In this document: positions 1-7,905 of the stretch, piece after piece | How positions within the stretch are numbered: position 1 is the stretch's first letter | Layout: each line of letters starts with the position of its first letter | Origin: Micromonospora craniellae | Lineage (GTDB): Bacteria; Actinomycetota; Actinomycetes; Mycobacteriales; Micromonosporaceae | Direction: 5' to 3' | Assembly (NCBI RefSeq): GCF_014764405.1 | Contig: NZ_CP061725.1 | Location: 2,728,001 to 2,792,000, forward strand | Length of the DNA stretch: 64,000 bases | Notes under the pieces: model-generated | Seen by the model: the letters and a program-made list of their open reading frames with translations, nothing else | What the model was told of the DNA's origin: nothing | Database searches by the model: none | Translations under genes and position numbers: made by a program

Positions 1-681
1 CTCCGGGTGCGCGACGACGTGGTCGCGGAGGAACTCCAGAGCGGCGTCCTCGTCGAGCAGCCAGTCGCCGGGCAGCTCCGGCTCATTCCCGGCGGCATCC
101 GTACGGACCAGCCACTGCGGCTGCGCGCCGGCCGGCGGGGGCCGCCAGAAGCCGAAGGCCAGCGCGTTGCGTCGGTCCTGTTCCGGGCACCACGACGGCG
201 GCGGGGCCATCGCGGCGAGCAGGCCGGCGGTGCCGAGCCAGCCGGCGTACGGCTCCTGCTCACCGGCGGGCAGCAGCCCGCTGAAAGCGTCGACCACGTG
301 CCAGTTGTCGCCGCGCCGGTCGTCGACCAGCAGCCAGTGCGGTGCGTGCGCGGTGCCGTCGGCCGAGGGGGACCAGGGCAGCGCCGCGTTGTCGGCGACC
401 ACCAGCACCCGACCGTGGCGCCGCAGCTCCGCGTCGACGCGGTCGACGACGTCGTCGGCCGGGGCGGTAGCCCACGCCAGCCGGGTGCCGTCCGGCAGCC
501 GGTCGAGCGGCACCCGGTGATGGGAGAAGGCAAGCTCCCGCTCCGGCAGGTCCGTGCGCACCGCGACGCGTACCGAGTCGGCGAAACGGTCGGGGGTGTC
601 GGCGAACTCGCCGGCCTGGTAGGCGGCCAGGTTCGCGGTGTAGCAGCTCAGCCCGGCGAACCGGGGGTCCGGGGCGGTCAT
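1..681 (-). CDS. BtrH-like acyltransferase, 3' end beyond window edge
   Basis: The reading frame was translated by hand from the minus strand. It opens with ATG at 681, overlapping the PPTase stop (ATGA), and stays open to base 1, so at least 227 residues are present and the C-terminus is missing. The start resembles the BtrH N-terminal domain (a cysteine-protease-like fold): Cys13 lies in the motif CYTANLAAY, and a His near residue 127 followed by Asp lies in DNWHVVDAF. The same arrangement occurs in the BtrH-ACP fusion at 6657-7895. In butirosin synthesis BtrH moves an acyl chain from a carrier protein to an amine, and that role is inferred here. It is the last visible gene of the coupled operon. 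The family call is moderately sure and the substrate is unknown. Confidence 0.6.
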   Translation of the reverse strand, partial: MTAPDPRFAGLSCYTANLAAYQAGEFADTPDRFADSVRVAVRTDLPERELAFSHHRVPLDRLPDGTRLAWATAPADDVVDRVDAELRRHGRVLVVADNAALPWSPSADGTAHAPHWLLVDDRRGDNWHVVDAFSGLLPAGEQEPYAGWLGTAGLLAAMAPPPSWCPEQDRRNALAFGFWRPPPAGAQPQWLVRTDAAGNEPELPGDWLLDEDAALEFLRDHVVAHPE

Positions 682-1370
682 CGCGTACCCACCCCGTGCG
701 CCACGCTCGCCGGGACCCGCGTGTGCCCGCGCAGGCTCACCCACCGCAGGCCGGCCCAGCAGCCCGTCCGCCGTCCCGCCGGCACCGCGATGGCCCAGGG
801 CCGACCGGCGAGGCCGGCTCCGGTCGCCTTCACGCACGCCTCCTGTACCGTCCAGATCCAGGCGAACTCGCGGTCCCGCGCCGCCTCGGGCAGCCGGTTA
901 AGGGCGGCCCGCACCGCCGGGTCGCAGCAGCGCCGCAGCAGGGCCGGCGGCACGGTCACGGGTACCTGGACGTCGACGCCGACCGGTACGCCCCGCCCGA
1001 GCGCGGCGGCCACCGTCCCGGCGTCGTGGGACAGGCTGACGCTGACCTCCGGCCACTCGGGGAGGTGGGGCTGGCCTCCGTCGTGGGCGGCGATCGGCGT
1101 GGCCCCGGCCGTCCGGCCCAGCTCAGCGGCGAGCAGCAGGCGCAGCAGCGCCCGCGCGGCCAGCCGCTCGGCGCGCGGGCCGGCGGGTAGATCGCCGACG
1201 GTCGCCAGGTCGGACGGGGCCGGTGGAAGGTGGGTGAGCAGCCGCTGCTCGGCCACCGCCACCCGCACCCGGGCGCCCAACCGCAGCCGGACGACGCCGC
1301 CGTGGCGGCCCGTCGTGGCCCGCCGCGGTCGCGCCCGGCAGGCCAGCGCCGCCCGTTGCCGTGCCGTCAC
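678..1370 (-). CDS. Sfp-type 4'-phosphopantetheinyl transferase
   Basis: This 230-residue protein should load phosphopantetheine from CoA onto the carrier domains of the cluster. The signature GVDVQ is at residues 131-135 and the second motif, FAWIWTVQEACVKA, is near 169-182 (Mg/CoA-binding Asp, Glu and Lys all present). GTG 1370 was chosen because it overlaps the stop of the upstream dehydrogenase (GTGA). The open frame extends further upstream, but that part is only a shadow of the dehydrogenase gene. A dedicated PPTase inside the operon fits at least five carrier domains encoded alongside it. Confidence 0.85.
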   Translation of the reverse strand: MTARQRAALACRARPRRATTGRHGGVVRLRLGARVRVAVAEQRLLTHLPPAPSDLATVGDLPAGPRAERLAARALLRLLLAAELGRTAGATPIAAHDGGQPHLPEWPEVSVSLSHDAGTVAAALGRGVPVGVDVQVPVTVPPALLRRCCDPAVRAALNRLPEAARDREFAWIWTVQEACVKATGAGLAGRPWAIAVPAGRRTGCWAGLRWVSLRGHTRVPASVAHGVGTR

Positions 1371-2521
1371 CACGGCCGGTCCCGGAGCAACTCGGGCGCG
1401 TGCTCGGCGATCCCGGCGAGCATCGCCCCGGTGGCGCCGCCGGCCGTGGCGAACATCCCGGCGGCGGCCCGCAGCTGCGCCAGCCCGCCCTCGGCGTACG
1501 CCTCCGCACCGAGCAGGGCGGCGCACTCGCCGAGCACCACGTCCAGGCCCTGAGCCACCGAGACCTTCAGCAGCATGCTGGTCACCAGGGGCTCGCCGCT
1601 CTCCCGGTGGATGTCGCAGGCGGCCTCGATCCGCCAGGCCTCCACCACGCACCGGGCGAACCGCTCCCGGATCGCCGGGTTGTCCCAGGCCCGGCCGGCA
1701 CCGAGGGGACGCTCGACGAGCCGACGGTGGGTCTCGGCGAGCACGCGCCGGCACATCGCGGCGGCCCACACGCCACCGGCGAAGCGTTCCGTGGCGATGT
1801 GCCGGGCGAAGCTGACCATGCCCCGGCCGGGGCGGCCGACCAGATACGACCGGTCCAGGCGTACCTGGTCGAAGTGCAGGTCGCCCAGGCCGGCGCCGCT
1901 CAGCGGGGTGCCCCGGGTGACCGACACCCGCACGCCGGGTGCGTCCGTGGGCACAAGCACCCACACGAAGCTGGTGAAGTGCCGCTGCGGACGGTGCCGG
2001 GCCAGCACGAGCGCGTACGCGGCGGTGTGGGCGTTGGTGATCCACCGCTTCCCGCCGTCGAGCACCAGCGACCGGTCGTCGAGGCGTACCGTCGTGCCCA
2101 GCTCCATCAGGTCGGAGCCGGCGCTGTCGCGGTCCGTCGCGGCCAGCGCGAGCGTCGCGCGACCGGCGACCGCGTCGCGGTACGCGGCCCGCACCGGCCC
2201 GTCCTCCGGCACCGCGTCGACCTGTTCGCGCAGGATGGGCAGCGCGCTGGCGACCTGGACGCAGACCGACAGCACCACCCCGACCGGGCAGTGCGCGTCG
2301 AGGGTGCCGAGCAGCCCCGGCAGCTCGGCCGGCGCGAGGTCACGCAGCAGGCCTCCCCCGCCGAGCGCCCGCCAGACGGCCCGGGCGTCGCCGGCGGAGG
2401 CCAGCCCGCGCAGCGCCGCTGCGGTACGCGCGGCCACGTCGGCGCCGGGCGCCTCCGGGCCGGAGGTCGCCGGGTCGGGCACCGCGGGGGCCGCCGCCGG
2501 TACCATCCGCAGCTCAGGCAA
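1367..2521 (-). CDS. Acyl-CoA dehydrogenase-like flavoprotein (ACAD 1)
   Basis: The protein has 384 residues, a normal ACAD length. It shows the mid-domain flavin-binding signature KRWITNAHTAAYALVLA and a C-terminal helical domain ending in a Gly/Ala-rich stretch (LLGAEAYAEGGLAQLRAAAG). Family members abstract the alpha proton and pass hydride to FAD, giving an alpha,beta-unsaturated thioester. Versions in NRPS-type clusters often work on carrier-bound amino acids. It overlaps ACAD 2 by 8 bp and PPTase by 4 bp. Two adjacent non-identical ACADs suggest either a heteromer or two successive oxidations. The catalytic Glu could not be placed with certainty. Confidence 0.8.
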   Translation of the reverse strand: MPELRMVPAAAPAVPDPATSGPEAPGADVAARTAAALRGLASAGDARAVWRALGGGGLLRDLAPAELPGLLGTLDAHCPVGVVLSVCVQVASALPILREQVDAVPEDGPVRAAYRDAVAGRATLALAATDRDSAGSDLMELGTTVRLDDRSLVLDGGKRWITNAHTAAYALVLARHRPQRHFTSFVWVLVPTDAPGVRVSVTRGTPLSGAGLGDLHFDQVRLDRSYLVGRPGRGMVSFARHIATERFAGGVWAAAMCRRVLAETHRRLVERPLGAGRAWDNPAIRERFARCVVEAWRIEAACDIHRESGEPLVTSMLLKVSVAQGLDVVLGECAALLGAEAYAEGGLAQLRAAAGMFATAGGATGAMLAGIAEHAPELLRDRPW

Positions 2522-3671
2522 GGTGCACCTGCCGGTCCCGCAGGGTCAGCGCCCCGTTGACCAGCAGCAGCCGGTCGTTGGCGTAGTTCAGCGAGGCGGA
2601 GCGGAGGTCCCGGAAGACCCGCTCCAGGTACAGCGGCGACGACCTGAGGTAGCCGTGCCGCAGGCCGACCAGCTCCACCATCTCGTCGGCGGCGGCGAAG
2701 CACTGCTCGGCGGCGTGCACCTTCAGGGAGTTCACCAGCAACTGGGTCGACGGGTCGGCCACGTCCGGGCTGCCCTGCACGGCGGCGACGGTGTGCCGCA
2801 GCAGGGCGTTGACCAGGTCGAGCCGGCCCCGGATGCGGGCCAGCCGGGTCAGCAGCAGCTCTGAGGAGGGATCGAACTGACCCCGGCCGGCGTCGCGGAT
2901 GTGGTGCAGGATCCGCGACAGCGCGCCGGTGGCCGCGCCGAGCCACGCCGCCGACCAGCCGATGTGCGCCAACGGGCCGAAGGTGGGGGCGACGATCTCG
3001 CGGAACTTCCCGGAGGCGCCGATCACCTGGTCGGCCGGCACCCGCCCGGTCAGCCGCATCGGCACGCTCTGGGTGGCCCGCATGCCCAGCGGCTGCCAGC
3101 CGCCGCGCACCTCCAGCGTGAGCTGGTCGCGGCGGGCGTACACCAGGGAGACCTGGGCGGGCGAGGTGGCGTCCGGCGCCAGCGTGGTGATGAGGTACGC
3201 GTCGGCGTGCTGGCCGCCGGTCACGATGGGGGCGTCCCGGTCGATCGTGAGGGTCCCGGCGTCCTGCCGGACCGTCGACTCCGAGCTGAGCAGGTGCCCG
3301 CCCTTGCCGTGTTCGGTGGTCACCGAGGCGAGGTAGACGTCGCCCTTGCCGAGCTCCGGCAGGAGCCGCTCGGCGAACGGGCCTTCGGCATGCCGGACCA
3401 CCACCACGACCTGCTGGCAGTGCATCGCGAAGATCAGTGCGACGGACATGTCCACCCGGGCCAGCCGCAGGGTCACGTCGACGAGGTCGTCGAGCCCGCC
3501 GCCCCCGCCGCCGTGCTCCGCCGGCACCAGCAGGCCGAGCAGGCCGGTGGCCCGCATCGCGTCCAGCGCCGCCGTGGGGAACTCCGCCGCCTCGTCGGCC
3601 TGCTCCGCGTGCGCGGCGGCGGCGGCCAGCACCTCCTCCAGCGCGCTCTCATGGCCGGTCGCGGTGCTCAC
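2514..3671 (-). CDS. Acyl-CoA dehydrogenase-like flavoprotein (ACAD 2)
   Basis: This is a 385-residue ACAD-family protein. The N-terminal helical domain contains LLGLLVPAEHGGGGGGLDDL, a typical ACAD N-domain pattern. The C-terminal domain contains GYLRSSPLYLERVFRDLRSA, which matches the usual GY-x-LER-RD-R region that holds the FAD. The start overlaps the ACP stop by 4 bp, so translation is coupled to its likely carrier-protein substrate. It probably oxidises the acyl group borne by the ACP encoded at 3668-3910 (inference from order). It differs clearly from ACAD 1, so the pair is not a recent duplication. Confidence 0.82.
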   Translation of the reverse strand: MSTATGHESALEEVLAAAAAHAEQADEAAEFPTAALDAMRATGLLGLLVPAEHGGGGGGLDDLVDVTLRLARVDMSVALIFAMHCQQVVVVVRHAEGPFAERLLPELGKGDVYLASVTTEHGKGGHLLSSESTVRQDAGTLTIDRDAPIVTGGQHADAYLITTLAPDATSPAQVSLVYARRDQLTLEVRGGWQPLGMRATQSVPMRLTGRVPADQVIGASGKFREIVAPTFGPLAHIGWSAAWLGAATGALSRILHHIRDAGRGQFDPSSELLLTRLARIRGRLDLVNALLRHTVAAVQGSPDVADPSTQLLVNSLKVHAAEQCFAAADEMVELVGLRHGYLRSSPLYLERVFRDLRSASLNYANDRLLLVNGALTLRDRQVHLA

Positions 3672-3910
3672 GCCGCCCGCCCCCGCAGCGACTCGATGGT
3701 GTTCCAGAGGCTGCCGGCGGTGGCGAAGGTGCTGTCGGTCAGCAGTTCGTCGGGCATCGACACCCCGTAGGTGTCCTCGATGGTGAACAGCAGCTCGATC
3801 GCGCGCATCGAGTCCAGGCCCAGCTCGTTGAGCGAGGCCTCGGCGGTGATGGGCTGCGTTCCCGCGTACTTGAGGAACGGCTTGAGCAGGTCCGGAAAAG
3901 CGGCGTCCAT
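3668..3910 (-). CDS. Free-standing acyl carrier protein (ACP 3)
   Basis: This 80-residue protein has the classical carrier motif NELGLDSMRAIELL, with the phosphopantetheine-accepting serine at residue 34. It lies between the decarboxylase (7 bp upstream) and the two ACADs (4-bp overlap downstream). That places it as the likely tether for an amino acid that is decarboxylated and then desaturated, much as BtrI carries glutamate for BtrK in butirosin synthesis. The exact cargo is unknown. Confidence 0.88.
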   Translation of the reverse strand: MDAAFPDLLKPFLKYAGTQPITAEASLNELGLDSMRAIELLFTIEDTYGVSMPDELLTDSTFATAGSLWNTIESLRGRAA

Positions 3911-3917
3911 TGTCAGA

Positions 3918-5168
3918 TCAACCCCTGTCGCTGCCGATAACGGTGTGCCGGGTGAGTTCGAGCCGGGTGACGCCGGTGATCCGGCCCCCGGCGAGGGTGA
4001 CCTCGACCGGCATGGGATGCGCGAGGAAGGCCACCAGGCTGGCGTAGAGGCCGTACGCGCCCACGTTCTGCACGGCGACCAGCTGGCCCGGGACCAGAGG
4101 CGGGAGGGCGGCGGCGCGGGCCCACGTGTCCAGCGGCGTGCACAGCGGCCCGGTGACGATGGTCCCGGGCACCGGCGGGCCGGCCGCCGCGTCCACGGTG
4201 AGCAGGTCCGGCACGATCGGTGGCAGCCGGCGCAGGCCGGACATCCCGCCGAGGTGGTGGATGCCCGACTCCAACACCACCACCGTGGCGCCCTGCGACC
4301 GCTTCACGTCCAGGACCCGGGTGACCAGCGTCCCGCAGGTGCCGACCAGGTACCGGCCCGACTCGAAGGCCACCCCCGGCCCGCGCTCCGGCCAGCCCGG
4401 GAAGGCGTCGGCCAGCAAAGTCGTCAGCCGGTCCGCCAGCTTCGGCAGGTCCGGCCGGTCGCCGGCCCGCGCGAAGGGCGCCCCGAAGCCGCCGCCCAGG
4501 TCGATCAGTTCCGGCTGCGTTCCGGCCGCCGCCGCCAGCCGCCGTACGGTGTCGACGGATTGGGTGAACTGGGCGACCAGGGCGTCCTCGCCGTCGACGT
4601 TGCTGCCCATGTAGAGGTGGAATCCGACCGTGGCTACGTTCCGGCGCGGCCCGAACAGGTCGGGCCGGTCCAGCACCCAGCGCACGTCCGCGCCGAATTG
4701 TGAGGCGACGCCGGTCATGGTGAGGCCCTGCCCTGGGGCCGGGGTGTCGTCGTTGATCCGCACCAGCGCGCGTACCTCGACGCCGTGCTCGCGGGCCACC
4801 CGGTCGAGCTGGTCCAGCCCGTACGGTGAGTCGACCGAGAACAGCCCGACCCCGGCCCGTACGGCCCCGACCAGGTCGACGTCCCGCTTGCCCGGCCCGG
4901 TGTAGAGGACCTCGGCCGGGTCGCAGCCGGCCGCCAGCGCGACGCGCAGCTCGCCGGGAGAGCACACCTCCGCCCGGCACCCGGCGGCGTACAGGTCGGC
5001 GACCACCGTCGGGTGCGGGTTGGCCTTCAGCGAGTAGAACAGCTCGGCGGGTCCGGGTAGGGCTGCCCGCAGCGCCGCGTACGATCGGGCCAGCTCGTCC
5101 AGGTCGTAGAGGTACGCCGGGGTCTGCGGCGCGTCCGGTCGCTCGAAGAGTTCCGCCAGCTCAGACAC
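3918..5168 (-). CDS. PLP-dependent group IV decarboxylase, BtrK-like
   Basis: This 416-residue protein belongs to the alanine-racemase-fold decarboxylases (ornithine/diaminopimelate/BtrK group). Visible features are the PLP lysine K48 in LFYSLKANPHP, the glycine-rich phosphate loop DLGGGFGAPF near 237-246, and the active-site cysteine region GPLCTPLDTW near 342-351. BtrK decarboxylates glutamate bound to an ACP. The neighbouring AMP ligase and ACP make the same carrier-bound chemistry likely here, although a free-amino-acid decarboxylase cannot be excluded. The start is GTG 5168, overlapping the AMP-ligase stop by 8 bp. Confidence 0.85.
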   Translation of the reverse strand: MSELAELFERPDAPQTPAYLYDLDELARSYAALRAALPGPAELFYSLKANPHPTVVADLYAAGCRAEVCSPGELRVALAAGCDPAEVLYTGPGKRDVDLVGAVRAGVGLFSVDSPYGLDQLDRVAREHGVEVRALVRINDDTPAPGQGLTMTGVASQFGADVRWVLDRPDLFGPRRNVATVGFHLYMGSNVDGEDALVAQFTQSVDTVRRLAAAAGTQPELIDLGGGFGAPFARAGDRPDLPKLADRLTTLLADAFPGWPERGPGVAFESGRYLVGTCGTLVTRVLDVKRSQGATVVVLESGIHHLGGMSGLRRLPPIVPDLLTVDAAAGPPVPGTIVTGPLCTPLDTWARAAALPPLVPGQLVAVQNVGAYGLYASLVAFLAHPMPVEVTLAGGRITGVTRLELTRHTVIGSDRG

Positions 5169-6660
5169 GTGCGTGCTCCGACCACACCCGGTACAGCTCG
5201 GCCCGGTCGACCTTGCCGTTGCGGGTTAGCGGGATCTCCGGCACGACGAGGCAGGTCCGGGGCGTCTTGATCTCGTCGAGTTCGGTACGCAGCGCGGCGA
5301 GCACCTCCGGCGCGGTCAGCTCGGTCACCGCGAACAGGGTGGCCGAGTCGCCGCCGTCCTCGGCTCGGGGCGGCAGCACGGCGGCGGCCTGCACCTGCGG
5401 TATCCGGTACGCCGCCGCCTCGACCTCGGTGACGCTGACGCGGATGCCGCGTTCCTTGTAGATGTCGTCGCGCCGGCCGACGAAGTACAGGTAGCCGTCG
5501 GCGTCGAGCCAGCCGTGGTCGCCCGTGCGCAGCTGGGGGAAGAGCCCCTCGACTCGGGGGAAGCGCTGCGCGGTGAGTTCCGGGCGACGCCAGTAGCCGG
5601 CCATCACGTGCGGGCCACGGACCACGATCTCGCCGACGGTGCCGGGCGGCACCACCGCGCCGTCCGCGTCGACGATCAGGATCTCGGTGTCGGGCAGGGC
5701 CCGCCCGGAGGCGCCCGGCCGGCGCAGGTCCTCGTCCACCGGCATGATCGTCGCCCGCTTGCACTCGGTGAGCCCGAACATCAGCTGTACGCGCAGGGTG
5801 GGGATCCGGGCGCGCAGGTCGCGCAGGACCTCGGGCGGCATCGCGGCACCGGTGTTGGTGAGCAGGCGCAGCGCGGGCACGGTCGCGCCCGGGCGGGACA
5901 GCATCCGGGCCAGGCCCCGGGCGAGCGCGGGCACGGCAGGCAGCACCGTCGCGGCGCTGTTCACCAGGTGCCGGGGCAGCGTCGGGCCGGTGTCGGCGGT
6001 GGCGGCCAAGTGCAGCCGGGCGCCGGCGAGGGTGCTGAGGAAGATCTGGTACATGCCGTAGTCGAAGGAGAGCGGCAGCGCGCACCACACGACATCGTCG
6101 GCCCGGTACGCGAGCTGGGAGGCGATGGCCCCGACGGCGAAGACCACCTGCGCGTGGGTGGACACCACCGCCTTCGGCATGCCGGTGCTGCCGGAGGTGT
6201 AGATCAGGCAGACCGGGTCGACGGCCAGCGGGGACGCCGCCGGCTCGGCGTCCGGGCCGTCCCGTACGACGTCGCGCAGCTCCGCCGTGCCGACGGTCGG
6301 CACCCCGTGCCCGGCGGCCACGGCGAGCGCCCGGGGGTTGTCGGTGACGAGCAGCGCCGGCTCGGCGTCGGTCAGCACATGCGCCAGGGCCACCGCGGGG
6401 GACTGCTCGTTGACGACGCTGAACACGGCGCCCGCCCGGGAACAGGCGTACAGCAGGGCCGGCACCAGTGGGCCGGTGGGCAGGCAGACGACCACCCGTT
6501 CGCCCCGGCGGACACCCCGCCCGGCCAGCCAGCCGGCGAGCCGCCGGCTGACCGCGTCCAGCTCCCCGTAGGTTTGCACCAGGCCGCCGTGGGCGATCAC
6601 CGGCGCCTCCGGCCGGGCGGTCGCGGTACGGTCCAGCAGGTCGTGCAGCAGTCCGGTCAC
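5161..6660 (-). CDS. Stand-alone amino-acid AMP ligase (adenylation enzyme)
   Basis: This is a 499-residue ANL-superfamily enzyme without a fused carrier domain. The P-loop IYTSGSTGMPKA is near residues 153-164, LFPQLRTGDHGWLDADGYL is the A7/A8 region, and the C-terminal catalytic lysine lies in PLTRNGKVDRAEL. The LSFDYGMYQIF stretch has the Asp that in NRPS A domains contacts the alpha-amino group, so an alpha-amino acid is the likely substrate. GTG 6660 overlaps the upstream stop (GTGA); the longer open frame is a shadow. It probably loads ACP 3 (inference). Confidence 0.83.
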   Translation of the reverse strand: MTGLLHDLLDRTATARPEAPVIAHGGLVQTYGELDAVSRRLAGWLAGRGVRRGERVVVCLPTGPLVPALLYACSRAGAVFSVVNEQSPAVALAHVLTDAEPALLVTDNPRALAVAAGHGVPTVGTAELRDVVRDGPDAEPAASPLAVDPVCLIYTSGSTGMPKAVVSTHAQVVFAVGAIASQLAYRADDVVWCALPLSFDYGMYQIFLSTLAGARLHLAATADTGPTLPRHLVNSAATVLPAVPALARGLARMLSRPGATVPALRLLTNTGAAMPPEVLRDLRARIPTLRVQLMFGLTECKRATIMPVDEDLRRPGASGRALPDTEILIVDADGAVVPPGTVGEIVVRGPHVMAGYWRRPELTAQRFPRVEGLFPQLRTGDHGWLDADGYLYFVGRRDDIYKERGIRVSVTEVEAAAYRIPQVQAAAVLPPRAEDGGDSATLFAVTELTAPEVLAALRTELDEIKTPRTCLVVPEIPLTRNGKVDRAELYRVWSEHARV

Positions 6661-7895
6661 CGGCCCGACACCCCCTGCGCCGCCGGGCGGGCGCGGTCGA
6701 ACACGGCGCCCAGCGAGTCGAGGTCGTGCAGGGCCGTCCCGGTGAGGTCGTCCGGGTCCAGCTCCACCCCCAGCCGGGCCTCCGCCCGCTCGATCACCTC
6801 GACCAGCCGGAACGAGTTGAAGCCGGACAGCGTCTTCAGTGGACGTCCCGCGACCGGCACCTCCGGGCCCACCCCGAGGACGGCGCGCACCTCGTCGGCC
6901 AGGACCGCGCGGATGCGGCCCGGGTCGGCGGCCGGCCCGCCCCGCGGCGGCGGCACCGGCCCGGCGTCGGCGAGCCGACCGGCGAGCGCCACGTCGTCGT
7001 GCAGCAGGCCGTCGAGCCGGTCGAGGACGGGGGCGGGGAAGACGCCGCCCCGGCGGACCCGGCGCATCGCCACGTAGCTCTGCCCGGCCAGGGCGAGCCA
7101 GGCGTCGGCTTGACCGGCGGCCTCGCGCGCCGCGTCGGCGGTGGCCGGGTCGCCGGCCAGCCAGGCGGCGTGCAGTGCCCGGGAGCGGCCGAGCAGCCAC
7201 ACGTCGAGCACCAGCTGGGCTGCCGCCTCCGCCTCGCCCGCCCGCCGCCGGACCGCCGCCAGGTAGTCCTTGATCCGGTCGACCCCGGCGCGCAGCGCCG
7301 CGGCGTTCTTCCTCAGGACCGCCGCCCGGTCGAGCACCGGGGCGCCCTCGGCGGCGACGGTCATCGCGGTCGCCCGGGGCACCGCCGCGTCGAAGTCGGC
7401 GGCCGACATCCGCCACACTCCCGGTCGTGCTTCGCCCCACTGAGTGGAGTTGTGGTAGCCGTCGACCACCACACACTGCTCGCTCGCGTCGACCAGCAGG
7501 AAGCTGTGCTCCATGTGCTGGTTGCCGGCGTACGGCAGCCAGCTCATGGTGAACGTGTCAGCGACCACGTAGAGCGGCGATCGCGTCGCGAGCAGCTCGC
7601 GCAGCCGTGCGCCGGGCACGTCGTCCCAGCGCCGGGTGACCCGCAGACCGAGCAGGTCGGCGGCCTCGGCGAGCCGCTGCGCCACCGACGCGGTCACCGC
7701 CGGCGTCCCGGCGGGACCCTCTGCGGTGTCGAACCGCAGGGTGGCGCCGAGCGCCAGGTGCGCCTCGGGCCGGTAGGCCCGATCCGCCAGCGCGGCCAGG
7801 TTCACCTGTACGCAGTCCAGCAGGTCGGCGCGGAGACCGGTCAGCACCGGGGTCCACTCCCGGCTGCGCGTCGGCACCGCAGGCACAGTGACCAT
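6657..7895 (-). CDS. BtrH-like acyltransferase fused to a C-terminal carrier domain
   Basis: The protein has 412 residues. Residues 20-190 match the BtrH N-terminal domain: C28 is in DCVQVNLAAL, H130 and D136 are in EHSFLLVDAS, and these are the expected catalytic Cys-His-Asp. A helical middle follows. Residues 330-400 look like an acyl carrier domain with LSGFNSFRLVEVIERAE, where S361 takes the phosphopantetheine position, although the usual Gly-x-Asp-Ser is changed to Gly-Phe-Asn-Ser. A BtrH domain carrying its own carrier could transfer an acyl group between carriers or from its own arm. It is coupled to the AMP ligase downstream and lies 10 bp from the TrpB-like gene. Confidence 0.7.
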   Translation of the reverse strand: MVTVPAVPTRSREWTPVLTGLRADLLDCVQVNLAALADRAYRPEAHLALGATLRFDTAEGPAGTPAVTASVAQRLAEAADLLGLRVTRRWDDVPGARLRELLATRSPLYVVADTFTMSWLPYAGNQHMEHSFLLVDASEQCVVVDGYHNSTQWGEARPGVWRMSAADFDAAVPRATAMTVAAEGAPVLDRAAVLRKNAAALRAGVDRIKDYLAAVRRRAGEAEAAAQLVLDVWLLGRSRALHAAWLAGDPATADAAREAAGQADAWLALAGQSYVAMRRVRRGGVFPAPVLDRLDGLLHDDVALAGRLADAGPVPPPRGGPAADPGRIRAVLADEVRAVLGVGPEVPVAGRPLKTLSGFNSFRLVEVIERAEARLGVELDPDDLTGTALHDLDSLGAVFDRARPAAQGVSGR

Positions 7896-7905
7896 GTCAC
7901 GCCCT

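Noticed and set aside
7..1815. 602-codon open frame on the plus strand
   Set aside because: It lies opposite the dehydrogenase, PPTase and BtrH-like genes, is Arg/Pro/Gly-rich with no family pattern, and is a typical high-GC antisense shadow.
678..2045. 455-codon minus frame as a longer PPTase
   Set aside because: The N-terminal half is out-of-frame dehydrogenase sequence; GTG 1370 overlapping the upstream stop is the natural start.
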